DNA of 64,000 bases, taken from NCBI RefSeq assembly GCF_008180195.1, contig NZ_VTAV01000001.1, positions 806,001-870,000 of the forward strand. Direction: 5' to 3'. The DNA is from Sphingobacterium phlebotomi. Lineage in GTDB: Bacteria > Bacteroidota > Bacteroidia > Sphingobacteriales > Sphingobacteriaceae. The notes under the pieces were generated by a model. The model was not told the DNA's origin. It saw nothing but the letters and a program-made list of their open reading frames with translations, and ran no database searches. Each line of letters opens with the position of its first letter. The stretch's first letter is position 1. The translations under genes were made by a program, and so were the position numbers. Positions 34,972-44,245 of this stretch are shown here, in pieces.

Positions 34972-37476
34972 TTACTGATTTGATTTCTCTCGCCTTTGCA
35001 TGGCGATACGTTTAATGGCGAGTTCTACGTTTCCGCCGAGTTCAGAAGCTAATTGCATCACTTCCATTTTTTCGGTTTCTTCGGTGGTGTAGGAAAAATA
35101 TTCCTCCAAACTAACTTCTGTGGCATAGACGGCGGAATGTGTACCGCCTAAGCCAATCCATACTTCTTTGTATAATCGTGAGGGATCGTTGTTCATATTA
35201 ATGGAAAGTACCTGTGCTTTTTCCTTATCTGTAAGTCCAAGCATGGCTTGTATCTCATCAAACTTGTTCATGTACTTGCGCTGATCGAGCAGGATTTTAC
35301 AGTCGGAATTGTTGATGATACTTTCTTTTACAATCGGTGATTGGATGATGTCATCCACTTCTTGAGTTACCACAATGGCTTCACCAAAGAACTTCCTAAC
35401 GGTTTTAAACAAATATTTTATGTATTCCGCCATACCCTCTTTGGCAATGGCTTTCCAAGCTTCTTCAATCAGGATGAGTTTTCGGATACCTTTGAGCCTG
35501 CGCATCTTGTTGATAAAAACCTCCATAATGATGATCGTCACAATGGGAAATAAAATTTTGTGATCTTTTATCGCATCAATTTCGAAAACAATGAAGCGTT
35601 TAGAAAGCAGGTCGAGTTGCTTATTGGAGTTCAATAAGTAATCATATTCGCCTCCTTTGTAATAAGGTTCGAGTACGTTAAGAAAGTTAGCAATGTCAAA
35701 ATCTTTCTCACGAACTTGTTTTTCCTCCAATACTTTGCGGTAATCGCCTTTTACATATTCATAAAAACCATTAAATGACGGAAAAACATCCTCGTTTTTG
35801 ATACGTTCGATATAACCGGACACGGCATTGGAAAGTGCCACTTCTTCCGAACGGGTCGGCGGTTCATCATCACGTTTCCAAAGCGTAAGTATCAACGTTT
35901 TGATACTTTCACGCTTTTCAATGTCGAAAATGCCATCATCGGTATAAAAAGGGTTGAACGCTATTGGATTATCTTCGGTATAGGTAAAGTAAACTCCGTC
36001 TTCGCCTTTGGTTTTTCCTTTAATAAGTTCACTCAATCCCTGATAGGAATTACCTGTATCTACGAGCAGTACGTGTGCACCTTGCTCGTAGTATTGGCGT
36101 ACCATATGATTGGTAAAGAATGATTTTCCCGAACCTGACGGACCAAGTATAAACTTGTTCCGGTTAGTAATAAACCCACGTTTCATAGGTAAATCCGAAA
36201 TATCCAAATGGATAGGTTTTCCCGTCAATCTATCCGCCATTTTTATCCCGAATGGGGATGGCGAATTGTGGTAATTGGTTTCTTCGGTAAAGAAGCATAG
36301 AGCAGGCTCTATGAATGTGTAAAAACTTTCTTCGCTCGGAAAATCCCCGGCATTGCCCGGCATTCCTGCCCAATAAAGCGTTGCAACGTCCGTCGTATTG
36401 TGTCGGGGCTTACACTCCATTAAAGCCAATGCGCTGCCACAATCGTTTTTCAACTGTTTGAGTTCAGCAGGGTCTTCCGACCACGCCATAATGTTGAAGT
36501 GTGAGCGTATGGAAGAAAGCCCGAATGAATGTGCTTCGTTCAAATATTTTTCGATCCATTCTTTGTTAATCTGGTTTGCCCGACTGTACCGAGCCAAAGA
36601 GTGCATATTCCGTGCGGACTTCTCAAACTTTTGGAGATTAGCTTCGCTATTATCCAAAAATAAATATTGGTTGTAAATATGATTACAGCTTAACAACAAT
36701 CCCACAGGAGCAGCGAAAGACAAACGGCAATCGCTTCGGTCGGTCGATAGTTTCTCAAAACGGGTATCTGCTGAAACCGCTGTAGGCAAGTCATCTGTAT
36801 CGGACAAGGTGTGCAGACTTAATCTTTTGTTTCCAATACGGACTTCCTCAGCCCCAAGCGCAATGTCTTGCATCGGTGTACCGACTTCTCTAGAAAGGGT
36901 AAGGTATTGTTCCAGCAATCCTTGCTTTTCATCCGTGCCGATAATGTCATCTTCGGTGAGGCGTTTTAGGCTTACAAAACCACTATCGTTCACGATACGC
37001 TCAAACTGCGCCACGGTTTCCATAAAATGGTGGATCGCTTCCTTATCCCTGATTTCTTTCGGGATCAACGTGCCTTTGCAAAGCGAACTAAAGTTACTCT
37101 GCATCCGCATCCGATCTTTGGTGGTTTTGGTTAGGAAGAGGTAGCAGTAATGGTTTAGAAACGGTCGCTCGTTGAAATGGCGTTGATAGGATTTAGCTAA
37201 AAAACTTTGATCTTCCTTTGCTAAATCAGGTGCGTAGTTCTCTTTGATGTACCAATCCTGTTTGTGGATAACCGTAAAATCTGGCAAGGTCTTGATCGCT
37301 TTATGCCAAGCAGAATGAATGGCTTCATATTCCGCAGATGCGACCGTGAACAGTTCGGGTAAACGCACTTCAAAACAGGCGGTAATGTCTGCATCTTTGG
37401 AAAGAATGCAATTGTTTTCTATAGCCAGCAAAGGAAATTTATTTTCCAATGTGGTCGTTTTTGATACATTTCTCAT
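34972..37476 (-). CDS. traG: Conjugation ATPase TraG (VirB4-like)
   Basis: 834 residues. The N-terminal VirB4-like domain precedes an AAA+ ATPase domain with Walker A GPSGSGKSFFTNHM (about residues 444-457) and Walker B region KLILIEEAWKAIA near 668-681. It powers assembly and substrate transport of the T4SS at the inner membrane. It shares a four-base overlap with traF. A full-length family member. Confidence 0.93.
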   Translation of the reverse strand: MRNVSKTTTLENKFPLLAIENNCILSKDADITACFEVRLPELFTVASAEYEAIHSAWHKAIKTLPDFTVIHKQDWYIKENYAPDLAKEDQSFLAKSYQRHFNERPFLNHYCYLFLTKTTKDRMRMQSNFSSLCKGTLIPKEIRDKEAIHHFMETVAQFERIVNDSGFVSLKRLTEDDIIGTDEKQGLLEQYLTLSREVGTPMQDIALGAEEVRIGNKRLSLHTLSDTDDLPTAVSADTRFEKLSTDRSDCRLSFAAPVGLLLSCNHIYNQYLFLDNSEANLQKFEKSARNMHSLARYSRANQINKEWIEKYLNEAHSFGLSSIRSHFNIMAWSEDPAELKQLKNDCGSALALMECKPRHNTTDVATLYWAGMPGNAGDFPSEESFYTFIEPALCFFTEETNYHNSPSPFGIKMADRLTGKPIHLDISDLPMKRGFITNRNKFILGPSGSGKSFFTNHMVRQYYEQGAHVLLVDTGNSYQGLSELIKGKTKGEDGVYFTYTEDNPIAFNPFYTDDGIFDIEKRESIKTLILTLWKRDDEPPTRSEEVALSNAVSGYIERIKNEDVFPSFNGFYEYVKGDYRKVLEEKQVREKDFDIANFLNVLEPYYKGGEYDYLLNSNKQLDLLSKRFIVFEIDAIKDHKILFPIVTIIIMEVFINKMRRLKGIRKLILIEEAWKAIAKEGMAEYIKYLFKTVRKFFGEAIVVTQEVDDIIQSPIVKESIINNSDCKILLDQRKYMNKFDEIQAMLGLTDKEKAQVLSINMNNDPSRLYKEVWIGLGGTHSAVYATEVSLEEYFSYTTEETEKMEVMQLASELGGNVELAIKRIAMQRREKSNQ

Positions 37477-37805
37477 ACGGCATTCGATTTAGGAGTGAAT
37501 TTTAAATAGCGGTGTACAGGCTTGCGACAGATGATGTAGCGAGGATGCCTTTTTCTTGCTCCCACTTTCATTAATCCGTGTTCGCCGTATTTCCTGTTCA
37601 ATGAAAAGGTTTGCCACACAATCAGTGATGCACCGCCTGCTCCCAGAAACAAGCAGATGTAGGAATTGACCCCAGCCATATACAGTATCATCACGAAGAT
37701 GAGCGTACCTAGCAATCCACCTGCGAAAATGAAGAGGTATTGTGCTTTCAGTCCTTTAAACTCTACTGTTCTTCCAATCCCTTTATTGATGTTATAAATA
37801 CTCAT
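37473..37805 (-). CDS. traF: Conjugative transposon protein TraF (DUF4133)
   Basis: 110 residues from ATG 37805; the longer frame upstream overlaps traE and is unlikely. MSIYNINKGIGRTVEFKGLKAQY precedes two transmembrane helices (YLFIFAGGLLGTLIFVMILYM and VNSYICLFLGAGGASLIVWQTF). This matches DUF4133/TraF, a VirB3-like protein that partners the ATPase encoded next. Confidence 0.88.
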   Translation of the reverse strand: MSIYNINKGIGRTVEFKGLKAQYLFIFAGGLLGTLIFVMILYMAGVNSYICLFLGAGGASLIVWQTFSLNRKYGEHGLMKVGARKRHPRYIICRKPVHRYLKFTPKSNAV

Positions 37806-37816
37806 AGGACAAAGGA

Positions 37817-38122
37817 TTACAGGAAGAATGAACGAAGGATGGTAGCCGCAACGATTAAAAAGATACAAGCTCCAAACCACGATGCTGCCGTTTTACTTGT
37901 GTCTGGGTCGCCCGAACTAAATTTGTTGTACACCTTAACACCTCCAATTAGCCCAACAACGGCACCGATGGCATAAATTAATTGAGTTGCAGGGTCGAAA
38001 TAAGAGGTGACCATTTGGGTAGCTTCGGTGATACCTGCTGTACCGTTTCCTTGTGCGAATGCACCCATTCCTGATAGCATTGCAACGACTGCCATCAAAA
38101 CTTTTTTTCTTTGTTTTTTCAT
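37817..38122 (-). CDS. traE: Conjugative transposon protein TraE (DUF4134)
   Basis: 101 residues with a signal sequence (ending GAFAQG), then ITEATQMVTSYFDPATQLIYAIGAVVGLIGGVKVYNKFSSGDPDT and a C-terminal transmembrane helix. This is the VirB2-pilin-like DUF4134/TraE family. It is first in the uninterrupted minus-strand block traE-traQ; traD lies 3.6 kb away because a metal module is inserted between them. Confidence 0.88.
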   Translation of the reverse strand: MKKQRKKVLMAVVAMLSGMGAFAQGNGTAGITEATQMVTSYFDPATQLIYAIGAVVGLIGGVKVYNKFSSGDPDTSKTAASWFGACIFLIVAATILRSFFL

Positions 38123-38272
38123 AATTGAAACACATTAAATTGTTATTGTCTTCCCGCTTCTTGCGAGCTTCGTGACAAAGGTGTTTCAGAAATCAAAGCG
38201 TTCTAACAAAGTGGCAGTGAGAGGAATTGTTTGGCTGTGGGTGGCTGAATTGCTAAAGAAAATAGAGAGGTG

Positions 38273-38305
38273 TTGACAGGAAGAGAGAGGTTTTTACTAT
38301 CTTCG
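38273..38305 (+). promoter_or_regulatory. Promoter of the TonB/CDF metal module
   Basis: TTG (38273-38275), a 22-base spacer, then TATCTTCG (38298-38305), one base off the TAnnTTTG consensus. The ATG at 38310 is only four bases further on, so the transcript is probably leaderless. Confidence 0.55.
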
Positions 38306-38309
38306 TAAA

Positions 38310-38621
38310 ATGAAATCCTTGTCGTACATATTAGCATTAATGGTTTTGGTCTTATCGACCTTGCCAAGCTTTATGGAAGATAAATGTTTTGACCTAGTGA
38401 ATCAAACAACAAATAGTCAAGAACAAGATAGCGACGATTGCGGTATGGAATGTTGCTCGCCTTTTTCTAAATGCAATACCTGTACTGGATTTGTAATTAC
38501 TTCCTTTTATGCTTTAACATCCAATTATGTCCAACAACCTAAAAAGAAATTAGGTGTAATAACAGCGTCAGCTGTTTCAGACTTCCTCTCTTCCATTTGG
38601 CAACCCCCTAAGATTAATTAA
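38310..38621 (+). CDS. Small exported Cys-rich protein with C-terminal IWQPPKI motif (copy A)
   Basis: 103 residues. It has an N-terminal signal/anchor (MKSLSYILALMVLVLSTLPS), a Cys cluster (CGMECCSPFSKCNTC, about residues 45-60), a variable region, and the ending SSIWQPPKIN directly before the stop. The same ending closes the unrelated-length proteins at 49649 and 59341. It is first in a module with a TonB receptor and a CDF-like transporter. It resembles the small DUF6660-type proteins of Bacteroidota. The role is unproven: a metal-binding secreted protein or a regulatory leader peptide. Confidence 0.72.
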   Translation: MKSLSYILALMVLVLSTLPSFMEDKCFDLVNQTTNSQEQDSDDCGMECCSPFSKCNTCTGFVITSFYALTSNYVQQPKKKLGVITASAVSDFLSSIWQPPKIN

Positions 38622-38708
38622 TGTTTTTAGTGTCTTCGGCACAATAACAGATTACGGTGCTACAAACCGTCAATTCTCATTTTTCAAACATTAATGTTTT
38701 TTTATACA

Positions 38709-40880
38709 ATGAAAAAAATAGTCTTTGTGTCATTTTTTATGACACTAAATCTCTGTGTATTTGCACAAAACACTTTAAATGCTGTTATTAGAAACAGTGA
38801 AAACAAAAATCTTTTGATTGGAGTGACAGCATCTATAAAAGGAACCTCGCTTGCCGCTACATCAAACGAAAACGGTCTCATCATAATAGAAAATATTCCT
38901 GATGGGATACAGGAAATACATTTTAGCTATATCGGTTTTAACGACTATATAGATACATTGGAATTTCCATTAGCTGACAACAGTCCTATTGAAATCTTAC
39001 TCAAAGAAAGTTCAGAGGAGTTAGAGGAAGTTGTCATTTCATCCACAAGAAGCACAAGGAGTATACAAAATATCCCTACCCGTATTGAATTTATTGGAAG
39101 TGAAGAACTGGGCGAAAAAGGGAACATGAAACCGGGAGATATTCGTATGCTTTTAGCGGAAAGCACAGGTATTCACGTACAAACCACTTCGCCTACCAGT
39201 GCCAATGCAAGTATTCGTATTCAGGGACTTGATGGAAGATATACACAAATCCTGAAAGACGGTTTCCCCATTTATTCAGGTGCTTCAAGTGGATTGGGTT
39301 TGTTACAGATACCACCACTTGACCTCAAACAAGTAGAAGTCATCAAAGGCTCTACATCTACACTATATGGAGGCGGAGCAATCGCTGGACTGGTCAATCT
39401 GATTTCCAAAACGCCGACCTATGAGAGAGATTTAGGTTTTCACCTCAATGGAACATCCGGCAGGGGTTTGGATATAAACGGCTTTTATGGACAAAGGTTT
39501 AATAAAATTGGAACAACTATATTTGCTTCCCATAACCGTAACGCAGCTTATGATCCTGCTAAGAACGGACTATCCGCTATTCCACAATTCGAACGCTATG
39601 TACTGAATCCGAAGCTCTTCGTTTATTTCAATGAAAAGACGAAACTGAACTTCGGTATCAACACAACGATCGAGAGCCGTTTGGGAGGTGATATGCTTTA
39701 CATCAAAGGAAATGGAGATAATACAAACCAATATTTTGAGGAAAATAAAACACAACGCTATTCCACACAATTTGTTTTCGACCATATCATCAATGAAAAC
39801 AGTACTGTTCAAGTCAAAAATAGTGTAAGTTATTTTAACCGAAATACTACCATTCCAAACTATCAGTTTGAGGGAACACAAACAGCAAGTTTTACCGAAG
39901 CCAACTACACCAACAGTACTGAAAAATCGGAATGGGTCACAGGTATTAATATTTGGACGGATAATTTCAAAGAAAAGCAGATTATGGCATCTCCGTTGAG
40001 AGATTATAATCAGACTACATTCGGTGCTTTTGTACAAAATTCTTTTAATGCTACGGATTGGTTTCAATTGGAAACAGGTTTTAGAACGGATTATGTTGTG
40101 GATTATGGGGTGGTATTCTTACCGAGAGTTTCGGCTCTATTCCACATTGCCGAGGGCTTAACTTCACGAGTTGGTGGTGGATTTGGCTATAAAACACCTA
40201 CCATTTTTACGGAAGAAAGCGAACGCCTACAATATCAAAATGTAATGCCCATTGACGACAAGACCAATAAATTGGAAAAAAGTTATGGAGCAAATGCAGA
40301 CATCAATTACCGCACCTACATTGGGGAAGATTGGTCATTTAGCATAAATCAATTGTTCTTTTACACCTATTTGGATAATCCCTTGTTACTTGAAAACTCC
40401 TCGGCAAATCTGTATCAGTTTGTTAATTCTCCTGGCTACATCCATACCAAAGGAACAGAAACCAATATTAAAATTGGTTATGATGACCTGAAATTGTTTT
40501 TGGGTTATACCTATACAGATGCCCGATTACACCATAATGGAACGACTGTAGAAAGCCCTTTAACACCAAAACACCGCATTAATTCCATCCTGATGTATGA
40601 AATAGAAGACAAATGGAAAATTGGTCTGGAAGCCTATTATTTCAGTCGCCAAAAACTGAATAATGGAACTACGGGCAAAGATTACTTTATTACTGGATTT
40701 ATGGCTGAAAAGATTTGGGAAAGATTTTCTCTGTACATCAACTTTGAAAACTTCCTCGACACCCGACAAACACGCTTTGACAGCATTTATACAGGAACAA
40801 TAACCAATCCAGTTTTTAAAGACATTTATGCACCTTTGGACGGATTTGTGATTAACGGAGGAATAAAATTTAAGCTTTAA
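38709..40880 (+). CDS. TonB-dependent outer-membrane receptor
   Basis: 723 residues from ATG 38709 (five codons longer if ATG 38694 is used). There is a signal peptide (ending CVFAQ), a CarboxypepD_reg-like domain (about 20-100), a TonB plug (IRIQGLDGRYTQILKDGFPIY and VEVIKGSTSTLYGGGAIAGLVNL) and a beta-barrel ending GGIKFKL. TonB receptors bring scarce ligands across the outer membrane using proton motive force. Beside a CDF-like exporter and a Cys-rich protein, the ligand may be a metal or metal complex (inference). Confidence 0.88.
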   Translation: MKKIVFVSFFMTLNLCVFAQNTLNAVIRNSENKNLLIGVTASIKGTSLAATSNENGLIIIENIPDGIQEIHFSYIGFNDYIDTLEFPLADNSPIEILLKESSEELEEVVISSTRSTRSIQNIPTRIEFIGSEELGEKGNMKPGDIRMLLAESTGIHVQTTSPTSANASIRIQGLDGRYTQILKDGFPIYSGASSGLGLLQIPPLDLKQVEVIKGSTSTLYGGGAIAGLVNLISKTPTYERDLGFHLNGTSGRGLDINGFYGQRFNKIGTTIFASHNRNAAYDPAKNGLSAIPQFERYVLNPKLFVYFNEKTKLNFGINTTIESRLGGDMLYIKGNGDNTNQYFEENKTQRYSTQFVFDHIINENSTVQVKNSVSYFNRNTTIPNYQFEGTQTASFTEANYTNSTEKSEWVTGINIWTDNFKEKQIMASPLRDYNQTTFGAFVQNSFNATDWFQLETGFRTDYVVDYGVVFLPRVSALFHIAEGLTSRVGGGFGYKTPTIFTEESERLQYQNVMPIDDKTNKLEKSYGANADINYRTYIGEDWSFSINQLFFYTYLDNPLLLENSSANLYQFVNSPGYIHTKGTETNIKIGYDDLKLFLGYTYTDARLHHNGTTVESPLTPKHRINSILMYEIEDKWKIGLEAYYFSRQKLNNGTTGKDYFITGFMAEKIWERFSLYINFENFLDTRQTRFDSIYTGTITNPVFKDIYAPLDGFVINGGIKFKL

Positions 40881-40885
40881 AATAA

Positions 40886-41680
40886 ATGGAAAAAACCATA
40901 TTCAATATAACTAAAATGGATTGCCCAAGCGAGGAGCAATTAATCCGTATGAAACTGCAAGACTTTGATACGGTAAAAGGATTGGAATTCGATATAGCCA
41001 ATAGAAAATTAGACGTTTATCACGATGGAAACCCAGAGCCAATTTTTTTGGCTCTGGGAACACTGAATCTAAATACGACATTGGTTTCAACCGAAAAAAG
41101 TAATTTCGTTGTTGAAACAGATACAAGCAACAAGCAACGGAAATTACTTTGGATCGTATTGATTATCAACTTCCTGTTCTTTGGATTGGAAATGTTATTC
41201 GGTGTTTTTTCAGGCTCAATGGGGTTGGTAGCCGATAGTTTGGATATGCTTGCCGACAGTGTCGTTTACGCATTGGCATTAATCGCCGTGGGTGGAACAA
41301 TCGCTTTAAAAAACAACATCGCCAGATTTGCAGGATACTTCCAAGTCTTACTGGCTATTATAGGTTTCGTTGAAGTAATCAGACGTTGTATGGGAATTGA
41401 AGCTATGCCCGATTTCAAGACAATGATTGTCGTTTCAGTTTTAGCATTGATTGCAAACGTATTTTGCCTTTATCTTTTACAAAAGAACAAAAGTAAAGAA
41501 GCGCATATGCAGGCTTCGATGATATTCACATCAAATGATGTCATTATCAATTCGGGAGTTATTGTTGCTGGTCTTTTAGTTAATTGGCTCAATTCAAGTT
41601 ATCCAGATTTGATTATTGGAGCTATTGTATTTGTAATTGTAGCAAGAGGGGCTTACAGAATATTGAAGTTGGCAAAGTAA
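40886..41680 (+). CDS. CDF-like cation transporter with N-terminal HMA-like segment
   Basis: 264 residues. The first about 75 residues resemble a degenerate metal-binding HMA domain (FNITKMDCPSEEQLIRMKL). The rest is a CDF transmembrane domain with MGLVADSLDMLADSVVYALAL (metal-site Asp residues) and SNDVIINSGVIVAGLLVNWL. The usual C-terminal cytoplasmic CDF domain is missing. CDF proteins export Zn, Cd, Co or similar divalent ions by proton exchange. It starts five bases after the TonB receptor stop and ends at a strong terminator. Confidence 0.78.
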   Translation: MEKTIFNITKMDCPSEEQLIRMKLQDFDTVKGLEFDIANRKLDVYHDGNPEPIFLALGTLNLNTTLVSTEKSNFVVETDTSNKQRKLLWIVLIINFLFFGLEMLFGVFSGSMGLVADSLDMLADSVVYALALIAVGGTIALKNNIARFAGYFQVLLAIIGFVEVIRRCMGIEAMPDFKTMIVVSVLALIANVFCLYLLQKNKSKEAHMQASMIFTSNDVIINSGVIVAGLLVNWLNSSYPDLIIGAIVFVIVARGAYRILKLAK

Positions 41681-41693
41681 ATGTAAAAATAAG

Positions 41694-41724
41694 TTGAGCC
41701 TGAAATTTAGTTTTTCAGGCTCAA
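41694..41724. terminator. Bidirectional terminator between the CDF gene and traD
   Basis: TTGAGCCTGAAA (41694-41705) pairs perfectly with TTTCAGGCTCAA (41713-41724). Convergent genes end on both sides (41680 and 41741). Confidence 0.85.
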
Positions 41725-41740
41725 TTAAAATAATTCCGTT

Positions 41741-42376
41741 TCAGACAAACTCCCCAATATCAAAATCATCTAAATCATTGTTCCGCAAAGTGGAAGAACT
41801 GATTTCCGTTTCAGATGAGAGTGAGCTATCCAATAGCTTGGCAATTTTACTGGATGCACCCGCTATAGAATTTTCCAGCAGACTAAATAATTCGGTTCCC
41901 TGTATTTTCTGAACGATTGCTATCGCTGTTTCCTTTTGAGATGACTCCAGTTTTTCTTGCTGAAGCAACATCCCCACGGAGCTTAGTTCTTCAAAGGTAA
42001 CCCCTTGGGCAAAACCATTATCGCCACCAGATATTCCGTACCTGTTCCATTCTTCTTCCTCTTCTTCAAAATCAGGTTGATTGCTAAAAACTTCATCCAG
42101 CTCTTCCTGCGGAATCTGAATACTCCTGTTTTCATTTTCGTCGTATTCAATGTCTAAATTATCGGGATTTACCTCTGGTTCCTCAATCTGGCGTTCATTG
42201 GCAGTGTTTGGCACTGAAAGGCGTTCTACGGGTTTGGGCTGTCCCATAATATCGGGCAGATCCGGATTGACTTTCTTTTGCGGAGGTTTTTGTTTTGACC
42301 TTTTCTTAATGATAATCTTATCCTGCAAAAGCAGGACAATGACGATCAGCAGGCATATTACTATTACAATTTCCAT
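41741..42376 (-). CDS. traD: Conjugal transfer protein TraD
   Basis: 211 residues. One N-terminal transmembrane helix (IVIVICLLIVIVLLLQ), then a basic patch and a long acidic, low-complexity region (EEEEEEWNRYGISGGDNGFAQGVTFEELSSVGMLLQQEKL). The GISGGDNGFAQGVTFEEL segment is the conserved core of Bacteroidota TraD. This is not the F-plasmid TraD coupling ATPase. It lies downstream of the ParA and DUF3408 genes, as in CTnDOT-like elements. Confidence 0.78.
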   Translation of the reverse strand: MEIVIVICLLIVIVLLLQDKIIIKKRSKQKPPQKKVNPDLPDIMGQPKPVERLSVPNTANERQIEEPEVNPDNLDIEYDENENRSIQIPQEELDEVFSNQPDFEEEEEEWNRYGISGGDNGFAQGVTFEELSSVGMLLQQEKLESSQKETAIAIVQKIQGTELFSLLENSIAGASSKIAKLLDSSLSSETEISSSTLRNNDLDDFDIGEFV

Positions 42377-42378
42377 AA

Positions 42379-42777
42379 CTATAAAATTGGTTTAAAACGT
42401 TCGTTGAAATAATCTGTAATATCGTCCCCGTACTCTCTAAAATGGTGTTCAAGAATGTTGTCGATATAAGAATAGAGTGTAGTCTTTTCTTCTCTTGTTA
42501 ATTGTACTATACGTAACAACCTTTCGTGATATTCTGGACGAATGTAAACGACCTTTCCGTTTCGACCTGAAGGAAAACGATTGACCAGAAATGTCTCCTC
42601 ATAATCCACCTTCTTTAGGGAGCTATTGCGGGCTTTTGGTTTTGTTTCCTTCTGTATTTTCTGTTGTTGAATAACTTCGGGTATAGTAACAGATTGATTA
42701 CCACTCATGATATTCATGATTAATTCTTCATCAACATCGGGCTTATCAAAATCTTTTCTTCTCTTATCTGTTGACAT
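42379..42777 (-). CDS. DUF3408 conjugation protein (TraB/TraC-type)
   Basis: 132 residues. A disordered basic N-terminal half is followed by a conserved C-terminal domain: FPSGRNGKVVYIRPEYHERLLRIVQ, then ILEHHFREYGDDITDYF. DUF3408 proteins accompany ParA in Bacteroidota conjugative elements, probably in a partition or transfer-initiation complex. Eleven bases after the ParA gene and two before traD. Confidence 0.82.
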   Translation of the reverse strand: MSTDKRRKDFDKPDVDEELIMNIMSGNQSVTIPEVIQQQKIQKETKPKARNSSLKKVDYEETFLVNRFPSGRNGKVVYIRPEYHERLLRIVQLTREEKTTLYSYIDNILEHHFREYGDDITDYFNERFKPIL

Positions 42778-42788
42778 ACTTAACTATT

Positions 42789-43556
42789 TTAGAGATTAAC
42801 AATTTTTAAAAATTCTTCAATAAATAAATCCAGTCTCGTTACTTTCATTAGTTGAGGTTCGGCAGGTAACAGACTTGACCGAAATACACTGTTCGGTGTA
42901 TCGTCCGTCTCTTTTCTGAAACGTTTACTATCCATTATCCGAGAATTCATCACAGATAAATCGAGTTCGTTAATAACGCTTTGATAAGCCTCGTATATTC
43001 CTGTTTTCTCTCGACCATCTACCTGATTCCAAAACATCCACATTTTCTGATCTTCATTACTCTCCTCCGTTTCGGGCAAGCCAAGGAATGCTTTAGTAAA
43101 GCTCAGTGTACTTTCCATAACTAGACGGTCAGCACTAATTGGAGAAAAAATAAAATCCATTGTTCTTAAGGTCGTGAGCACACCTTTTGTATTAGCTGTT
43201 CCGGGAAGATCAAAAAAAGTTATATCAGGCTCTATTGCAGATTGATTTACGTATTCTAAAGCCTTTGACAAGGCATCCTCCGGTTTACAACTGATAATCG
43301 GATATGCTTTTTTATTGATACTTTGATACAACTTCATTGCAGCTCTTTTGTGGTAATCATTCTGCATAATAGTTTTCAAATCCCTTTCCCTCATATTGGC
43401 TAAGCTGTGTTGTGGGAAATCACAATCCATTACAAGGACATTAAAACCTAAACGATAATGCAATACACTTGAAAGTAATGCGGTCATAGTAGATTTTCCA
43501 ACACCGCCTTTAGGCGTTGAAAAACTAATTTTTAAAGTTTTCTTTTTTGTTTCCAT
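42789..43556 (-). CDS. traA: ParA-family ATPase (TraA-type)
   Basis: 255 residues. Deviant Walker A STPKGGVGKSTMTALL at about residues 12-27, and the Walker B/switch region VLVMDCDFPQHS. ParA ATPases form dynamic filaments or gradients on DNA; at this site the TraA protein is thought to help initiate transfer or position the element. First gene of the minus-strand group after the oriT-side intergenic region. Confidence 0.88.
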   Translation of the reverse strand: METKKKTLKISFSTPKGGVGKSTMTALLSSVLHYRLGFNVLVMDCDFPQHSLANMRERDLKTIMQNDYHKRAAMKLYQSINKKAYPIISCKPEDALSKALEYVNQSAIEPDITFFDLPGTANTKGVLTTLRTMDFIFSPISADRLVMESTLSFTKAFLGLPETEESNEDQKMWMFWNQVDGREKTGIYEAYQSVINELDLSVMNSRIMDSKRFRKETDDTPNSVFRSSLLPAEPQLMKVTRLDLFIEEFLKIVNL

Positions 43557-44126
43557 TATTTAAAGATTTATTGTTACACATTTTATTTGTTTGGCAGGTT
43601 TGAATATTGGTTTATTTAAATAGTACCTATTTCCTATATGCCTGTATTCCCCTTTTGGAAATTTTCTTGATTGTTATTTGCTTTTATTACCGCTTGGTGG
43701 GTAATCATTTTTAGCAACTGGAAAACCTTACAACTTGTAAATTGCTTTACCGCTTTTATGCTTTTACAGTTTTATGTTTTTAAAACCCTATGCTTTTATT
43801 CCAAAATTTCTGTACTAAAACCCAATTTATTTTTTATCCTCATTACATTTTTTACAACCTGCCCTAAAACTTTGATGCAAATAAAGCGATTGATTTATCC
43901 GGTAAATGATGTATGGCAGTATTTGGCGTTCAAAGGCAGTGTTTGGCACTCTGTTGTAGTGCAATCCTTTCGTAAAGAGCGCTTTACTTTGTAAGTAGAT
44001 TTTTATTAACGGATTTATGCAAAATCAAATTGACAAAATGGACTTTAACAGCTACGGCATCAAGCCGTTTTTCCCTGTTAAATCCAATCCGTCCCGGAGG
44101 GCGGATTTTTGTGTTCACCGGAACAC
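43557..44126. other. Intergenic region between parA and mobA
   Basis: 570 bases, AT-rich, between divergent genes. It holds one copy of a 26-base repeated motif (43924-43950) and runs into the candidate oriT hairpin at 44127. A 107-codon frame (43671-43994) is hydrophobic but has no recognisable features. It probably carries promoters in both directions. Confidence 0.4.
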
Positions 44127-44195
44127 GGCAAGTTGTGTTTTGAGCATCTCGAAAAGATTTCCGATGCTCAAAACAACTTGCCCTGCCGGGGGCAG
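44127..44195. other. Candidate oriT: long inverted repeat before mobA
   Basis: GGCAAGTTG-TG-TTTTGAGCATC (44127-44148) and its complement GATGCTCAAAACAACTTGCC (44163-44182) form a 20-pair stem with a two-base bulge. A second hairpin CTGCC-GGG-GGCAG follows directly. Large inverted repeats immediately upstream of relaxosome genes are usual for an origin of transfer. The nick site is not identifiable by eye. Confidence 0.55.
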
Positions 44196-44245
44196 AAAAC
44201 GTCCTCCGAAGTCGGCGTTTTGTATGAATTAAAAATGGATTAGTG

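Noticed and set aside
43671..43994. 107-codon plus-strand frame between parA and mobA
   Set aside because: Hydrophobic, Phe/Leu-rich product typical of AT-rich non-coding DNA, no start signal or recognisable motif; it also overlaps the repeated motif.
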